From positions 372,001 through 436,000 of the forward strand of contig CALDUY010000002.1 of the NCBI GenBank assembly GCA_937923405.1: a DNA stretch of 64,000 bases. The letters are read 5' to 3'. Positions within the stretch are counted from its first letter, which is position 1. The number at the start of each line of letters is the position of its first letter. The notes under the pieces were generated by a model that was given only the letters and a program-made list of their open reading frames with translations, made no database searches and was not told the DNA's origin. This stretch comes from an uncultured Gemmataceae bacterium. Its GTDB lineage: Bacteria > Planctomycetota > Planctomycetia > Gemmatales > Gemmataceae. Shown here piece by piece: positions 17,407-27,383 of the stretch. The position numbers were made by a program, and so were the translations under genes.

Positions 17407-18335
17407 ATTCACTTTCTGCCGATTCTCTCGATGCTACTGTGCGTGACTGGCTCGATCGACAGGCCGAGTCGCACGATCCGCGCCCGTTGTTTGAACGGAT
17501 CCAACGCACGCTGGGACGTCTGCCTCGCTCGCAATCGCGACGTCACTGGGCTTGGCCGATGGTCGCCGCTGCTGCCGTGATTGCTACATTTTTGCTCTGG
17601 CAAGAGTCAGTTCCTGCTCGCACCAGCGCCAAACAACTGGTTCAGGAAGCACGCAAGGTGCATCTGTTGCCGTTGGACCGCTGCTACTTGGTTGAACTTC
17701 GCAAGGAATCGGAATTATTGGAAGAAGCGTCGCCCGTGGTCCCGCCGCGCGTCACTCATCTTTGGACACGGGGCGATCGCTTTTTTGTGGAAGCCACTGA
17801 TCCCCAGTTCAGGCGGACCTGGGGTCGCGATGACCAAGGCCGAGTCTGGATGGCCTTTGGTCCGCATCGAGCTATTCGCATCGAACCCGACGAGGTGCCG
17901 CGCTGGCTTAATCTGTACTGCGACACGTTGACGATGCAGCCCGAGGCTTTGTTGGGTGAATTGCTGACGCACTTTGAACTAACTCGTGAGCCATCGCCCA
18001 CCGATAGCGCCTGCCACATCGTTCGGGCACGGCGTACTTTCGATCATCCGTTGGCGGCGCTTCGTTCCGCTGTACTGGAACTGGATAGCGAGACCAAAGT
18101 CTTGCGTCGTCTGACGCTGGAACGGATGCGGCAGGGGCGACTTGTCGCCACTGTCACCTACACTCTGGCGGAGACGCGACTACTCGACTCCGACAAATAC
18201 GAACTCGAAGGGCATCTGCAAACTCCGTATGAAATCTACACACGCGACCATCGCCCCGAACGCCGTTTGGTTTACTTGAAACGCTGGTTCGGTCCTCATG
18301 CCGTACTGTGGTTTCCCCCCCAAACACGCCCTTAA
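17403..18335 (+). CDS. Putative membrane anti-sigma factor or sigma-linked regulator
   Basis: The 310-residue protein has a cytoplasmic N-terminal part of about 45 residues, one membrane segment (about residues 48-67, WAWPMVAAAAVIATFLLW) and an extracytoplasmic domain of about 240 residues. I do not recognise the outer domain, and no zinc HxxxCxxC anti-sigma motif is present. Its role is inferred from position: its ATG overlaps the sigma factor stop by four bases, and it has the single-pass layout of anti-sigma factors. The outer domain may sense a signal at the cell envelope. It could also be a secreted accessory protein of the downstream DUF1549/DUF1553 system. Confidence 0.6.
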   Translation: MNSLSADSLDATVRDWLDRQAESHDPRPLFERIQRTLGRLPRSQSRRHWAWPMVAAAAVIATFLLWQESVPARTSAKQLVQEARKVHLLPLDRCYLVELRKESELLEEASPVVPPRVTHLWTRGDRFFVEATDPQFRRTWGRDDQGRVWMAFGPHRAIRIEPDEVPRWLNLYCDTLTMQPEALLGELLTHFELTREPSPTDSACHIVRARRTFDHPLAALRSAVLELDSETKVLRRLTLERMRQGRLVATVTYTLAETRLLDSDKYELEGHLQTPYEIYTRDHRPERRLVYLKRWFGPHAVLWFPPQTRP

Positions 18336-18365
18336 CCCTCCGAACCGCATAAAGGGAGGCTGCCA

Positions 18366-21110
18366 ATGCTTCGATTTTTCAGCGTGTTCCTGCTGGCTGT
18401 CTTGCTGCTGATGTCCAGTTACTCTGCCGGACAGGACGGCCCCAAGGACAAGAAAGCTGATCCTGAGAGACTGTTTCGGTTAATCGACCGCGATAACGAC
18501 GGCAAACTCTCTCGAGAAGAGTTTGAACGATTCACCAGCAGCGCTCCACTGCTGAAAGGCAAAGGAAAGGGCAAGGAGAACCCCAAACTCCGTGGCTTGG
18601 CCTTTGATCGGCTCGACACCGACCGGGACGGGTTTCTCTCGGTGGAAGAGTTCAAACCGTTCGGCGCTCAGCGACCGGGGATGGGGAAATTCAAGTTCAA
18701 CAAGGAGAAAACGGATCCTAAACAAGAGGCAACTGCTGAGCAACCCGCTACTGCTGAAGGCATCGCCTTTTTCGAGAAGAAGATCCGTCCCGTACTCATC
18801 GCCGAGTGCTTTCACTGTCATTCCAGTGAGAAGGGCAACAAGATCCGCGGCGGCTTGACCCTGGACACTCGTGAGGGGTTGCGCAAAGGCGGCGATTCCG
18901 GACCAGCGGTGGTGCCAGGCCGACCGGATCGCAGTTTATTGATAAAAGCGATCCGACACGTCGATGAAAAGCTGGCCATGCCGCCTAAAAAGAAGCTCGA
19001 CGACAACATCGTTCGCGACTTCGAACAGTGGGTCCGCATGGGCGCGCCCGATCCACGCGATGGAGCGAAGATTGCTCGTGCCGAGATCGACATCGAAAAG
19101 GGACGTGAGCATTGGGCGTTCCAGCCCGTTGGTAAACCGAAGATGCCCACGGTCAAGAACACGGATTGGCCGCGTACCGAGGTGGATCGGTTCATCCTGG
19201 CCACGCTGGAGGCTAAGGGTTTATCTCCCGTCGAAGATGCCGACCGACGCACCTGGATTCGCCGCGTCACGTTCGACCTCCTTGGGCTGCCGCCTTCTGT
19301 GCAAGAAGTCGAGGCGTTTGTCAACGATCGCTCTGAGAAGGCTTACGAACGCGTGGTCGATCGACTGCTGGAGAGTCCGCACTTCGGCGAGCGGTTCGGA
19401 CGACATTGGCTGGACGTGGCTCGTTATGCTGAAACCAGCGGCAAGACCGTGAACCTGAACTACCCACATGCTTGGCGTTATCGCGATTGGGTTATCGCTG
19501 CCTTCAATAAGGACAAACCCTACGATCAATTCGTCCGCGAACAGATTGCGGGCGATTTACTACCCGCTGCTAGTGCTCAGCAACGGGCCGAGAATCAGAT
19601 CGCGACCGGTTTTCTCGCCATCGGTCCCAAGGCCCACAACGAACGGAATCGACTTCAATTTGAGATGGACGTGGTGGATGAACAGATTGACACGACAACC
19701 CAGGCCATTCTGGGACTGACCGTCAGCTGTGCCCGCTGCCACGATCACAAATTCGACCCAATTCCTCAGCGGGACTACTACGCGATGGCCGGCATCTTCC
19801 GAGCCACTCAGACCTGTTACGGTACCATCCCCATCATTCAAAATGTGCATCCCTCGCCGTTGCTTCCGCTGAGCGAGGATTCGGGCCAGCCTGCTGGACG
19901 CGAGAAACTCTCGGCCCGAGAACGCGAGAGTATCGTTAATCAACTCGATCGCCTCAAGCAACGACAAGAAGAACTCCGCAAAGAAGGCAATCTATTCGGG
20001 AGTAATCAAGGGGTCTTTCTGAACATCCAGATACAGACTCTACGCGGTAGGCTGGATTCGTATGACGCGGACGGCAACCCGAAACTGTTGGCCATGGGAG
20101 TGCGCGAGAAGAGTTTTCGCGGAGCCAATGTCGTCTTCCAGCGTGGCGAGATAGATAAGCCCGGCGAAGTCGTACCGCGCGGTTTTGTCCAGGTACTCAC
20201 TCGTGAGCCGGTCTCGATCACCCGAGGCAGCGGTCGGCTCGAACTCGCAGACTGGCTGACTGCTCCAGACAATCCGTTGACCGCTCGCGTCATGGTCAAC
20301 CGCGTTTGGAGCTGGCTGTTCGGTCATGGTCTGGTTGGTTCGCCGGACAACTTCGGCACCACTGGTCAGACTCCGACTCATCCGGAGTTGCTCGATCATT
20401 TGGCCACGACCTTTGTCGAGCAGGGCTGGTCGGTCAAGAAACTCGTTCGCTATCTAGTGCTTAGCCGAACTTATCAGTTGGCCTCGACCCATTCCGATAC
20501 TTGCTATGAAGTCGATCCGGAAAATACGCTATTGTGGCGCATGAGCAAGCGTCGGCTAGAAGCCGAGGCAATTCGCGATGCGATCCTGGCTGTCTCCGGA
20601 GAGTTGGAACTCACTCCTCCGGTCGGGTCGGAAATTGGTCGGTTGGGCGAAGGCTTCTCCAATGCCTTCGGTCGTCTGGGGCCAATTGAGAATCGTGTTC
20701 GTTACCGCTCGGTCTACTTGCCTGTCGCTCGCGATCTGACGATGGATGCTCTGGCGTTGTTCGACTTCGCCGATCCCAACGTGGTTGTTGGAGAGCGAGC
20801 TACAACCTCGGTACCGTCGCAGTCGTTGTACTTGTTGAACAACCCGTTTGTGATCCGCTCGGCGGAGACGATGGCTCGCCGACTGCTGGCCCGCCCTGGC
20901 GACGATCATGAGAGGATCGAGTTGCTGTACCAACGCTGTTTATCTCGAAAGCCGACGGAAAAGGAACAGCAGTTGGCGAACGAATTTCTCCGCAGCTATC
21001 CCAAGGTGTTGGAACAGGACGGTGTGCCGCGGTTGCGGCAGCGTCAAGTAACCTGGACTGCTCTGTGCCAGGCCATGCTCGGAAGTGCCGAATTCTTGTA
21101 CCGGAACTAA
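18366..21110 (+). CDS. EF-hand / planctomycete cytochrome C / DUF1549 / DUF1553 protein
   Basis: The 914-residue exported protein starts with a signal peptide (MLRFFSVFLLAVLLLMSSYS). Two EF-hand loops follow (residues 41-52 and 84-95, DRDNDGKLSREE and DTDRDGFLSVEE). A PSCyt1 cytochrome-like domain has the haem motif CFHCH (148-152). DUF1549 (about 265-470, with RHWLDVARYAET and SCARCHDHKFDPIP, a second CxxCH) and DUF1553 (about 600-890, TARVMVNRVWSWLFGHGLV) follow. Such proteins occur in most planctomycetes, paired with DUF1501 proteins, and are thought to be extracytoplasmic proteins of unknown reaction. A GGGAGG six bases before the ATG supports the start. It lies between the sigma/anti-sigma pair and DUF1501. 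The EF-hands suggest calcium dependence (inference). Confidence 0.9.
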   Translation: MLRFFSVFLLAVLLLMSSYSAGQDGPKDKKADPERLFRLIDRDNDGKLSREEFERFTSSAPLLKGKGKGKENPKLRGLAFDRLDTDRDGFLSVEEFKPFGAQRPGMGKFKFNKEKTDPKQEATAEQPATAEGIAFFEKKIRPVLIAECFHCHSSEKGNKIRGGLTLDTREGLRKGGDSGPAVVPGRPDRSLLIKAIRHVDEKLAMPPKKKLDDNIVRDFEQWVRMGAPDPRDGAKIARAEIDIEKGREHWAFQPVGKPKMPTVKNTDWPRTEVDRFILATLEAKGLSPVEDADRRTWIRRVTFDLLGLPPSVQEVEAFVNDRSEKAYERVVDRLLESPHFGERFGRHWLDVARYAETSGKTVNLNYPHAWRYRDWVIAAFNKDKPYDQFVREQIAGDLLPAASAQQRAENQIATGFLAIGPKAHNERNRLQFEMDVVDEQIDTTTQAILGLTVSCARCHDHKFDPIPQRDYYAMAGIFRATQTCYGTIPIIQNVHPSPLLPLSEDSGQPAGREKLSARERESIVNQLDRLKQRQEELRKEGNLFGSNQGVFLNIQIQTLRGRLDSYDADGNPKLLAMGVREKSFRGANVVFQRGEIDKPGEVVPRGFVQVLTREPVSITRGSGRLELADWLTAPDNPLTARVMVNRVWSWLFGHGLVGSPDNFGTTGQTPTHPELLDHLATTFVEQGWSVKKLVRYLVLSRTYQLASTHSDTCYEVDPENTLLWRMSKRRLEAEAIRDAILAVSGELELTPPVGSEIGRLGEGFSNAFGRLGPIENRVRYRSVYLPVARDLTMDALALFDFADPNVVVGERATTSVPSQSLYLLNNPFVIRSAETMARRLLARPGDDHERIELLYQRCLSRKPTEKEQQLANEFLRSYPKVLEQDGVPRLRQRQVTWTALCQAMLGSAEFLYRN

Positions 21111-21126
21111 CCAGGAGACCCCAACT

Positions 21127-22497
21127 ATGTTGTCGTTTTCGCGTCGGATGTTCCTGCAAACCACGGCTTCGGGGTTCGGCTATCTGGCGTTCGCAGGCTT
21201 GGCGACGCAGGCGGCGGAGCGCGCCACCAACCCGCTGTCGCCCAAGCCAACCCACTTTCCCGCTCGGGCCAAACGAGTGATCTTTCTGTGCATGGAAGGC
21301 GGTCCCTCGCACGTTGACACCTTCGACTACAAGCCGCGTTTGGCCAAGGACGATGGTCGGCCCATCGGCAAGGGGCGTGTGCCGTTCGCCAAGTTGCTGG
21401 CCTCGCCGTGGAAATTCAAGCAACATGGCAGCTCGGGATTGTGGATTTCCGAACTGTTCCCCGAGGTGGCCAAACAGGCTGATCAACTCTGCCTGTTACA
21501 TGGCATGCACACCGATTTACCCAATCATCCTCAGGCTTTCCAGCAGATGCACACCGGCTCGTTTCAGTTTCGTCGGCCTTCGCTCGGGGCCTGGACACTC
21601 TACGGTTTGGGGACGGAGAACGACCAGCTGCCCGGCTTTGTGACCATCAGTCCACCGAACCAGAATGGCGGTCCGGTGAACTACGGCAGTGCATTCTTGC
21701 CAGCCATCTATCAGGGCACGCGAATCGGCTCGATTGGTCGATCCTTGCGAGAAGCCTCGGTAAGCAATCTCAAAAATCCGCGAAGCTCGACCAAGGCACA
21801 GCGCGCTCAGCTCGATCTCTTGCAGGCAATGAATCGAGCAGCTCTGGAACGCGATCGCGTCAACCCCGCTATCGAGGGAGTGATTGAATCCTATGAATTG
21901 GCCTTCCGCATGCAGGGTGAGTTGCCCGAAGTACTCAATCTCGACAAGGAATCGGCAACAACACGCAAACTGTACGGCGTTGGTGAGGATGGTATGGATA
22001 ATTTCGCTCGCCAATGTCTCATGGCGCGACGGTTGGTCGAAGCAGGGGTGCGCTTCGTCGAAATCTGTCAAGGCGGCTGGGATCATCATCGCAATTTGCA
22101 GGAGACCCTGACCAGGAGTGCTCGCTCGGTCGATCGACCGATTGCCGGTCTGCTGACCGATTTGAAGTCGCGCGGGTTGCTCGACGACACCCTCGTCATC
22201 TGGGGCGGTGAATTCGGACGCACTCCTTACGCTCAGCTCAGCGATGGTCGCGACCATAACAATAAAGGCTACACGTTGTGGATGGCTGGCGGCGGTGTCA
22301 AGGGAGGCCTATCCTACGGCAAAACCGATGACCACGGCTATGAAGCGGTGGACGGCAAGATCCACATTCACGACTGGCACGCGACGATTTTGCACCTGCT
22401 GGGGCTGGATCACGAAAAGTTGACCTTCCGTCACGCAGGCCGAGATTTTCGCTTGACCGACGTCAAGGGCCACGTCGTCCGGGAGATCTTGGCCTAG
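21127..22497 (+). CDS. Tat-exported DUF1501 family protein
   Basis: The 456-residue protein starts with SRRMFLQTTASGFGYLAFAG, a twin-arginine signal. The body is an alkaline-phosphatase/sulfatase-like fold: FLCMEGGPSHVDTFDYKP near the N-terminus, VIWGGEFGRTPYAQ and HDWHATILHLLGLDHEKLTF near the C-terminus. DUF1501 proteins are regular partners of DUF1549/DUF1553 proteins; the reaction is not established. The ATG at 21127, with GGAG about ten bases upstream, sits just after the upstream stop at 21110. A longer frame from 21085 would overlap that gene. Confidence 0.92.
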   Translation: MLSFSRRMFLQTTASGFGYLAFAGLATQAAERATNPLSPKPTHFPARAKRVIFLCMEGGPSHVDTFDYKPRLAKDDGRPIGKGRVPFAKLLASPWKFKQHGSSGLWISELFPEVAKQADQLCLLHGMHTDLPNHPQAFQQMHTGSFQFRRPSLGAWTLYGLGTENDQLPGFVTISPPNQNGGPVNYGSAFLPAIYQGTRIGSIGRSLREASVSNLKNPRSSTKAQRAQLDLLQAMNRAALERDRVNPAIEGVIESYELAFRMQGELPEVLNLDKESATTRKLYGVGEDGMDNFARQCLMARRLVEAGVRFVEICQGGWDHHRNLQETLTRSARSVDRPIAGLLTDLKSRGLLDDTLVIWGGEFGRTPYAQLSDGRDHNNKGYTLWMAGGGVKGGLSYGKTDDHGYEAVDGKIHIHDWHATILHLLGLDHEKLTFRHAGRDFRLTDVKGHVVREILA

Positions 22498-22502
22498 CCT
22501 CC

Positions 22503-22653
22503 GTCGCAAAATGGTGTAGCGGCAGCGAGATAGGAAGCTCTTTCGCAGGCTAAAGCCTGCGGCTACTCGTCTGCGTTTACGGTAGCCGCGGACTTTAGTC
22601 CGCGATCGCAGGCTAAAGCCTGCGATCCGTTACGCTATCTGGAGAAGCGCTCT
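22503..22653. repeat. Dispersed palindromic element, copy A (right end AGCGCTCT)
   Basis: The segment holds CGCAGGCTAAAGCCTGCG (22544-22561), CGCGGACTTTAGTCCGCG (22587-22604) and a second CGCAGGCTAAAGCCTGCG (22607-22624). It ends in AGCGCTCT (22646-22653). The segment GTGTAGCGGCAG, GGAAGCT, then TTTCGCAGGCTAAAGCC and GCGGCTAC is shared with copies at 43734 and 53011. The left end AGAGCGCT is not recognisable here. Each palindrome can form a hairpin. The copy lies between the DUF1501 and MoxR genes. Confidence 0.75.
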
Positions 22654-22782
22654 AGCAGCTGGAGGTACAACTGCCTAGTTAAGCGAACTGCTCACTGGGA
22701 TCGAGACAAGAGCCAGGAGAACTCTTCATGGGATCTGGTGTGGCAGTTCGCTGCTGGCAGGGGTGATAAGTTTCTGGAGCTT

Positions 22783-23817
22783 CTATCCCAAGCCCAGCAG
22801 CAGAGGCACCTTGTCGCGGAGCCGTTCGATCTCAGATAGGGATTCCCCCAGATAGGCCAACAACCGCAGATCATCGCGGCTGACCACCCCGCCCGTAAAC
22901 AACCAGGCTCGTACGCGGAAGAGTTTGTACAATTTTACCAGTTTGCGATCGCTAATGAAGATATTGTCTTCCTGAACCAGAGTGCGAACGAGTCGATGGA
23001 ACTCCTCGAACACTTCTTGCGGAAAGAACCGCTGACGGTCGTTCAGTTCTTCGGTACCTCGGCTAGAGCGTAGCTTACGACCAAACTGAAACGTGAGGTA
23101 GCGACTCGCCTTGAGAATGTCTTCTAAGGAAGCATGACCTTCACACCAAGGCTTTTGCGACAACCCTTTGTGAACTTCTCCTTGAATCCCTAGATCGATC
23201 AGGCTCTCGAAGTCGCTCTCGGCGACGGAGCGGCTTTCAGCTTTAAGACAAAAACGATCCTTCAAAGCGGCTAATTCTGACTGCTCGGGGATTTCGTTGG
23301 TGGCGGCGAACAGCACACGCAGACGGACCGGCATTGGCACACCATCTTGATAGAACTTCTTCTCGTTGATGATGGTTAGCAGGATGTTCAGAATGGCCGA
23401 GTTCGACTTGAAGATCTCGTCAAGAAACGCCAGTCGAGCTGTGGGCAGTTTGCCTTGCTCGCGACGAATATATCGTCCCTCACGCAGTTTCGAGATGTCG
23501 ATGGGGCCGACGATTTCGCCCGGTTCGGTGAATCGCGTCAACATGTATTCAAAATAGTCGCCTTCCTCCAGCCCCAGGGCGTCCTTGAACTTCAGCACTA
23601 AGTCTGACTTGGCCGTGCCCGGCGGACCGACGAGTAACAGCGGCTCCTGAGCAATCGCCGCCACCACCATCAGGTCGATCAATTCTTGCTTCTTGACGAA
23701 AAATCGCCCCAACGAGGTGCGGAATCGATTTAAGCGGGTACGCAGAGAATCTGCTTCGTCCTGCAACTCTTCGAAAGTCCAATCCTCACGGGGCAACCTT
23801 TCCGCATTCTTCGACAT
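22783..23817 (-). CDS. MoxR-type AAA+ ATPase (RavA-like)
   Basis: The 344-residue protein is a MoxR-group AAA+ ATPase, a chaperone-like remodelling enzyme. It has Walker A GPPGTAKS (64-71), Walker B LAFLDE (129-134), sensor-1 AATNE (171-175) and arginine-finger region LKDRF (about 186-190). A predicted N-terminal coiled segment precedes the ATPase core, and an all-helical lid of about 150 residues follows it. I chose the ATG at 23817 over a start 12 codons earlier because an AGGAG stands eight bases upstream. It is the last gene of a six-gene minus-strand operon and is separated by 40 bases from the large unknown gene. MoxR proteins usually work with vWA proteins; none is adjacent here. Confidence 0.9.
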   Translation of the reverse strand: MSKNAERLPREDWTFEELQDEADSLRTRLNRFRTSLGRFFVKKQELIDLMVVAAIAQEPLLLVGPPGTAKSDLVLKFKDALGLEEGDYFEYMLTRFTEPGEIVGPIDISKLREGRYIRREQGKLPTARLAFLDEIFKSNSAILNILLTIINEKKFYQDGVPMPVRLRVLFAATNEIPEQSELAALKDRFCLKAESRSVAESDFESLIDLGIQGEVHKGLSQKPWCEGHASLEDILKASRYLTFQFGRKLRSSRGTEELNDRQRFFPQEVFEEFHRLVRTLVQEDNIFISDRKLVKLYKLFRVRAWLFTGGVVSRDDLRLLAYLGESLSEIERLRDKVPLLLGLG

Positions 23818-23857
23818 AGAATTTTCTCCTGTTCGCTCACGAAGAACGAACATCGCT

Positions 23858-26800
23858 TCAATGATTCTCTAGCAATTGACGCAGGTCGCGGTGAATTCGC
23901 CGACGAACGAGGTACTCGTCCTCATCGAGCCAACGCCGGGCCTGAGTGCCCATAGTGAAATCATCGCTCACGACAGCGAGAACCACTTTTTCCACCACAT
24001 CCAAATGCGATACGCTGAAATGATTATTGGTGGTGTAGCGATCCTCAATGCCTTGCAAGGATCTGAAGAGTTCTTCTAAGCGTTTCTGGGCCACCTCGAC
24101 GGGGGCCTGTCCCACGGCGCGGGCGTAGGCACAAGCTAGTCGAGTCTGGTCGCGTGGACTTTTCTGGTTGTTGGCCAGCAAGATTTGTCGCGCGGTTTGC
24201 AGAATTTGTTCGGCCTGACTGTCCCGACCAAAATAGTACCATCCTTCTGCGACATGTAGCAAAGTGCGAAGAGCGGCAGGTCCCTGATTACTCGGATAGC
24301 TACTGAAGTCGATTGACTTAATCTCCCTACCTTCCAGAATCAGATCGGCCATTTGGCGGAGAATCTGATCGATCTCATCGCGCATGCCGAGCTTTCTGAG
24401 ACCTCGAAGACAAGACACGGCCACGCGATCGATCTCTTCTTGATCCTGAACGACTTTGGCGCTACGGAGCATTTTCTGGAAGCGATTCACCAGCAAATGC
24501 ACCGTGTCGATTCGGCCAAAATGGCCAGCGACAAAAAGAGCTTTCTCCAGAAACAGAGCGTGATCGGTCAACCCGGGTTGATCGGTGATCTCGGGAAGTT
24601 GATCGTAGATCGGCACGGCCAGATCCAGCATGCGACGGGCAAATTCTTCTCCCACTCGCGGAGCCACCTCTAGTCCGGCTCGAACCACTCTTGCTCGCGG
24701 TTCAATACCTTTGGAATCTTTCGATACCTCGGCAAGTAAAGCATCAATTCGTCGAACCAGTTCCTGGCGATTCGTTAGGTCAGTCAACTCGGCCAAAGCC
24801 TTCTCGAAGTCGCTGACCTTTAACACCCAAAAACGATACGGATTGATCTGTTCGTCTGGTTCGAGAATCCGCGACTGATTCCGCAGCCGATCCACTACAT
24901 AGCGGTTCAGCCGTTCGATTTTCCCCATCTCAGCGGCACATTCGTCGGGTAGTGAACCTGAATGTGGTTTGCCATCCAGGGCTTGCTGAATGCGATATTC
25001 AAAGGCTTTCAGCAGGAATTTATGCACTTCATCCTTATCTTGTAGAACCGACTTCGCACGCTTGCAGAGGTCGCGGGCGGCCTCATTCTCCCCGAGTTTG
25101 GCCAAGCCAAAGGCGAAGAGGAGATCGACGTAGGCTGGAGTTTGAGCGGACTTGGGTTGCTGGCCGGAATGACGGCGAACCCACTCCTGGGCCAATGTGG
25201 CCAGTTCGACCAGCCATTGGCGTACTGCGCGGAAACGCTGACTGGTTGGTTGCCCAGCGAAGCGGAGGAAACCGGGCAGATCCTGTTCGGGACGTAAGCC
25301 GTTGTGATAAAGCCGTTCCAGCAAGCGATCCCTGGCCCGGGCCAAGGCCAGCACATCGCCCCGAGCCAATAGGGTCAAATGCAGCCAGGCTAGCCACACT
25401 CCACGCACGGGAAGAACCTTTTCATACTTTTCCAAGAAACGGCTTATCGGGCCGAGTCGTTGGAGCAACTCCGCCGAGGGATTCGGTTGGCCGGCCCAAT
25501 AAACTAGATAAGCAGCCAGGGCACGCAGATCCGCCGTGGCTGGCTCCTCGAGGGCCAGCAGACGGTCCAAGTCTTCGCCGCTGATCTCAGGCGAAGTCGC
25601 TCCGTGTTGTGTCACTTTGCCGACCCAGGCACGTGGTCTGGCCGTGGACGTATTCTGCCGAGCCGGGACAGAACGAGCTTCGCTGAGAAACCACTGCCAG
25701 GACCAGTTTCGCGTCGCCTCCGCATCGCTTTCCCACATCGCATTGATCCAACAGATGCCAGCGTCTTGGGATTCGGCGGAGTCCAGCTGGGCGTACAACC
25801 CAGCCATAATCGGCCACATCTGTTGGCGTTGCGGATGATCTAGTCCTCCTTCCAGAGTGATGAACTGCTCTTCCAGGGCACGCACTTCCTTCAGGACCTG
25901 AGAAAGTTGCAGGGGCGAAATGGAGGTGAATGGCTCCAAAGTCGAAAGCGATTCCGCTTCGCCTGACTCGGTGGAGGAAGATTTCGGTTGCGCTCGGCGA
26001 AGCGATTCCTCGACCAGTCGCTCCCGTTCACGAGATGGTTTGATACGTGTGTCGCCTACAGGCGGCTTCTTCGGCTTCGTGCCGGTTTCGTCGTCGCAGA
26101 TAAATCCCTCGAAATCAAACTGCATTGCCTGCACCCAGGCATTCAGGGACTCCTGATCGTGGTCCAGCACATAATCAATCCAGTCCCACAAGGGGCGGAA
26201 CACATTCTCCGGCAAGCTCATCGGAGTGAATCGCCCGTCGCCGTGCGGCTGCAACCAGACGATAGAATTGATATCGTTGGCTAGCAACTTGCGCACCTGA
26301 TCGCGTCGTAGAGGTGGGTGCAAGAGAGTGCCCACGGGCAGGAACAGATTCTGTAAATTGATGAACGGCAGATAAGCTGTTGCTTTGCTCAGCGATAGAT
26401 GCAACGGCTGATTGTCTAACTGACGAATCCGAAGCACGATGACTTGCTTGCCGCGACTTTCTCCCACGGCAAAGCTTAATCGTTGCAGAAGCTCATCGGG
26501 CGAGTTCTGCACAAAGCGATTCAATTCCTCGAGGGGATTTTCATTCAGCACCCAGAGCCTGGCTCCCGTAGTGGCACCGCCCTGTTTCAGTGACAGTCGA
26601 ACCGCGATCCGTTCAGGCAGCGAGGTATCTTTCCAGTGAATCACTCGATCGGGAACCTGAAACTCCACCCCTTCGTACAGATCGCGGAAGGGAGCCTCCT
26701 CCAGCAAACTCCATTGTCTGGGGGGACGTAAGAGGAGCAATTTGCCAATTGGAGGCCGAATCTGTCGTTGCAGGGGATGTGAGTAACCTAGTTCCACCCA

Positions 26801-27322
26801 AACGCGAGAGTTTTCCGCACTTTCTCGATAGGCAATGGTGGAGTTTGATCCACGAGTTCCGTCGATGGCGCGGAGTAAGGAGTAGTACGGTGGTCCCACC
26901 ACCCGCAACAGGGAGCGCGAACCGTTTTGCTCCTCTTCCAACCAACGATAGCTCTGGCGATCATTGCCGAGTCGAAGAATCTCCGTCGCCAGACGAGCAA
27001 ATTCTGCCCCATCGTTCACTTCAAACAGAACGGGTAACTGGTCGAGATGGTTGATGCTATGTGGATCCGGCTCCAAGGGCAGAATCTCTGCCCAACAACT
27101 GACGGATTGTTTATTCAACGAGTTAAAGCTACGCACGCTGGAGACACCAAGTCGCTTCAGCTCATTGCTAGTACTTCGAGGCAGAAACTCGTTAACTTCG
27201 ACGAAGCACCCACCCGTTTCGTCGAACGCCACCAAAGTTTCCGAACCGCTGACGGTAGGCGGAATCACTCTGCTTTCGAGCGCCAAACGAAGCAATTTTA
27301 GATCGGGAAACTTGAAAATCAT
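23858..27322 (-). CDS. Large operon protein of unknown function, about 1154 residues
   Basis: I do not recognise a characterised domain with certainty. The N-terminal part from the ATG at 27322 (MIFKFPDLKLLRLALESRVI) reads like a conserved start of proteins that accompany MoxR ATPases in planctomycetes and cyanobacteria, as I recall it. The middle (about 400-460) is a low-complexity Lys/Arg/Ser segment. The C-terminal half, about residues 480-1150, is strongly helical with tandem repeats that resemble TPR or other alpha-solenoid units. No membrane segment, signal peptide or catalytic motif is seen. An upstream TTG at 27346 would add eight residues; the ATG has no strong ribosome site. It lies 61 bases after the 89-residue gene and 40 bases before the MoxR gene, so it is probably a scaffold or effector partner of the system (inference). 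Confidence 0.65.
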   Translation of the reverse strand: MIFKFPDLKLLRLALESRVIPPTVSGSETLVAFDETGGCFVEVNEFLPRSTSNELKRLGVSSVRSFNSLNKQSVSCWAEILPLEPDPHSINHLDQLPVLFEVNDGAEFARLATEILRLGNDRQSYRWLEEEQNGSRSLLRVVGPPYYSLLRAIDGTRGSNSTIAYRESAENSRVWVELGYSHPLQRQIRPPIGKLLLLRPPRQWSLLEEAPFRDLYEGVEFQVPDRVIHWKDTSLPERIAVRLSLKQGGATTGARLWVLNENPLEELNRFVQNSPDELLQRLSFAVGESRGKQVIVLRIRQLDNQPLHLSLSKATAYLPFINLQNLFLPVGTLLHPPLRRDQVRKLLANDINSIVWLQPHGDGRFTPMSLPENVFRPLWDWIDYVLDHDQESLNAWVQAMQFDFEGFICDDETGTKPKKPPVGDTRIKPSRERERLVEESLRRAQPKSSSTESGEAESLSTLEPFTSISPLQLSQVLKEVRALEEQFITLEGGLDHPQRQQMWPIMAGLYAQLDSAESQDAGICWINAMWESDAEATRNWSWQWFLSEARSVPARQNTSTARPRAWVGKVTQHGATSPEISGEDLDRLLALEEPATADLRALAAYLVYWAGQPNPSAELLQRLGPISRFLEKYEKVLPVRGVWLAWLHLTLLARGDVLALARARDRLLERLYHNGLRPEQDLPGFLRFAGQPTSQRFRAVRQWLVELATLAQEWVRRHSGQQPKSAQTPAYVDLLFAFGLAKLGENEAARDLCKRAKSVLQDKDEVHKFLLKAFEYRIQQALDGKPHSGSLPDECAAEMGKIERLNRYVVDRLRNQSRILEPDEQINPYRFWVLKVSDFEKALAELTDLTNRQELVRRIDALLAEVSKDSKGIEPRARVVRAGLEVAPRVGEEFARRMLDLAVPIYDQLPEITDQPGLTDHALFLEKALFVAGHFGRIDTVHLLVNRFQKMLRSAKVVQDQEEIDRVAVSCLRGLRKLGMRDEIDQILRQMADLILEGREIKSIDFSSYPSNQGPAALRTLLHVAEGWYYFGRDSQAEQILQTARQILLANNQKSPRDQTRLACAYARAVGQAPVEVAQKRLEELFRSLQGIEDRYTTNNHFSVSHLDVVEKVVLAVVSDDFTMGTQARRWLDEDEYLVRRRIHRDLRQLLENH

Positions 27323-27383
27323 GATTGTCCGGCGTTTAAGTTTCAAGCCGTGTCATCACCTACATGACCGCGACAGTTGAGGA

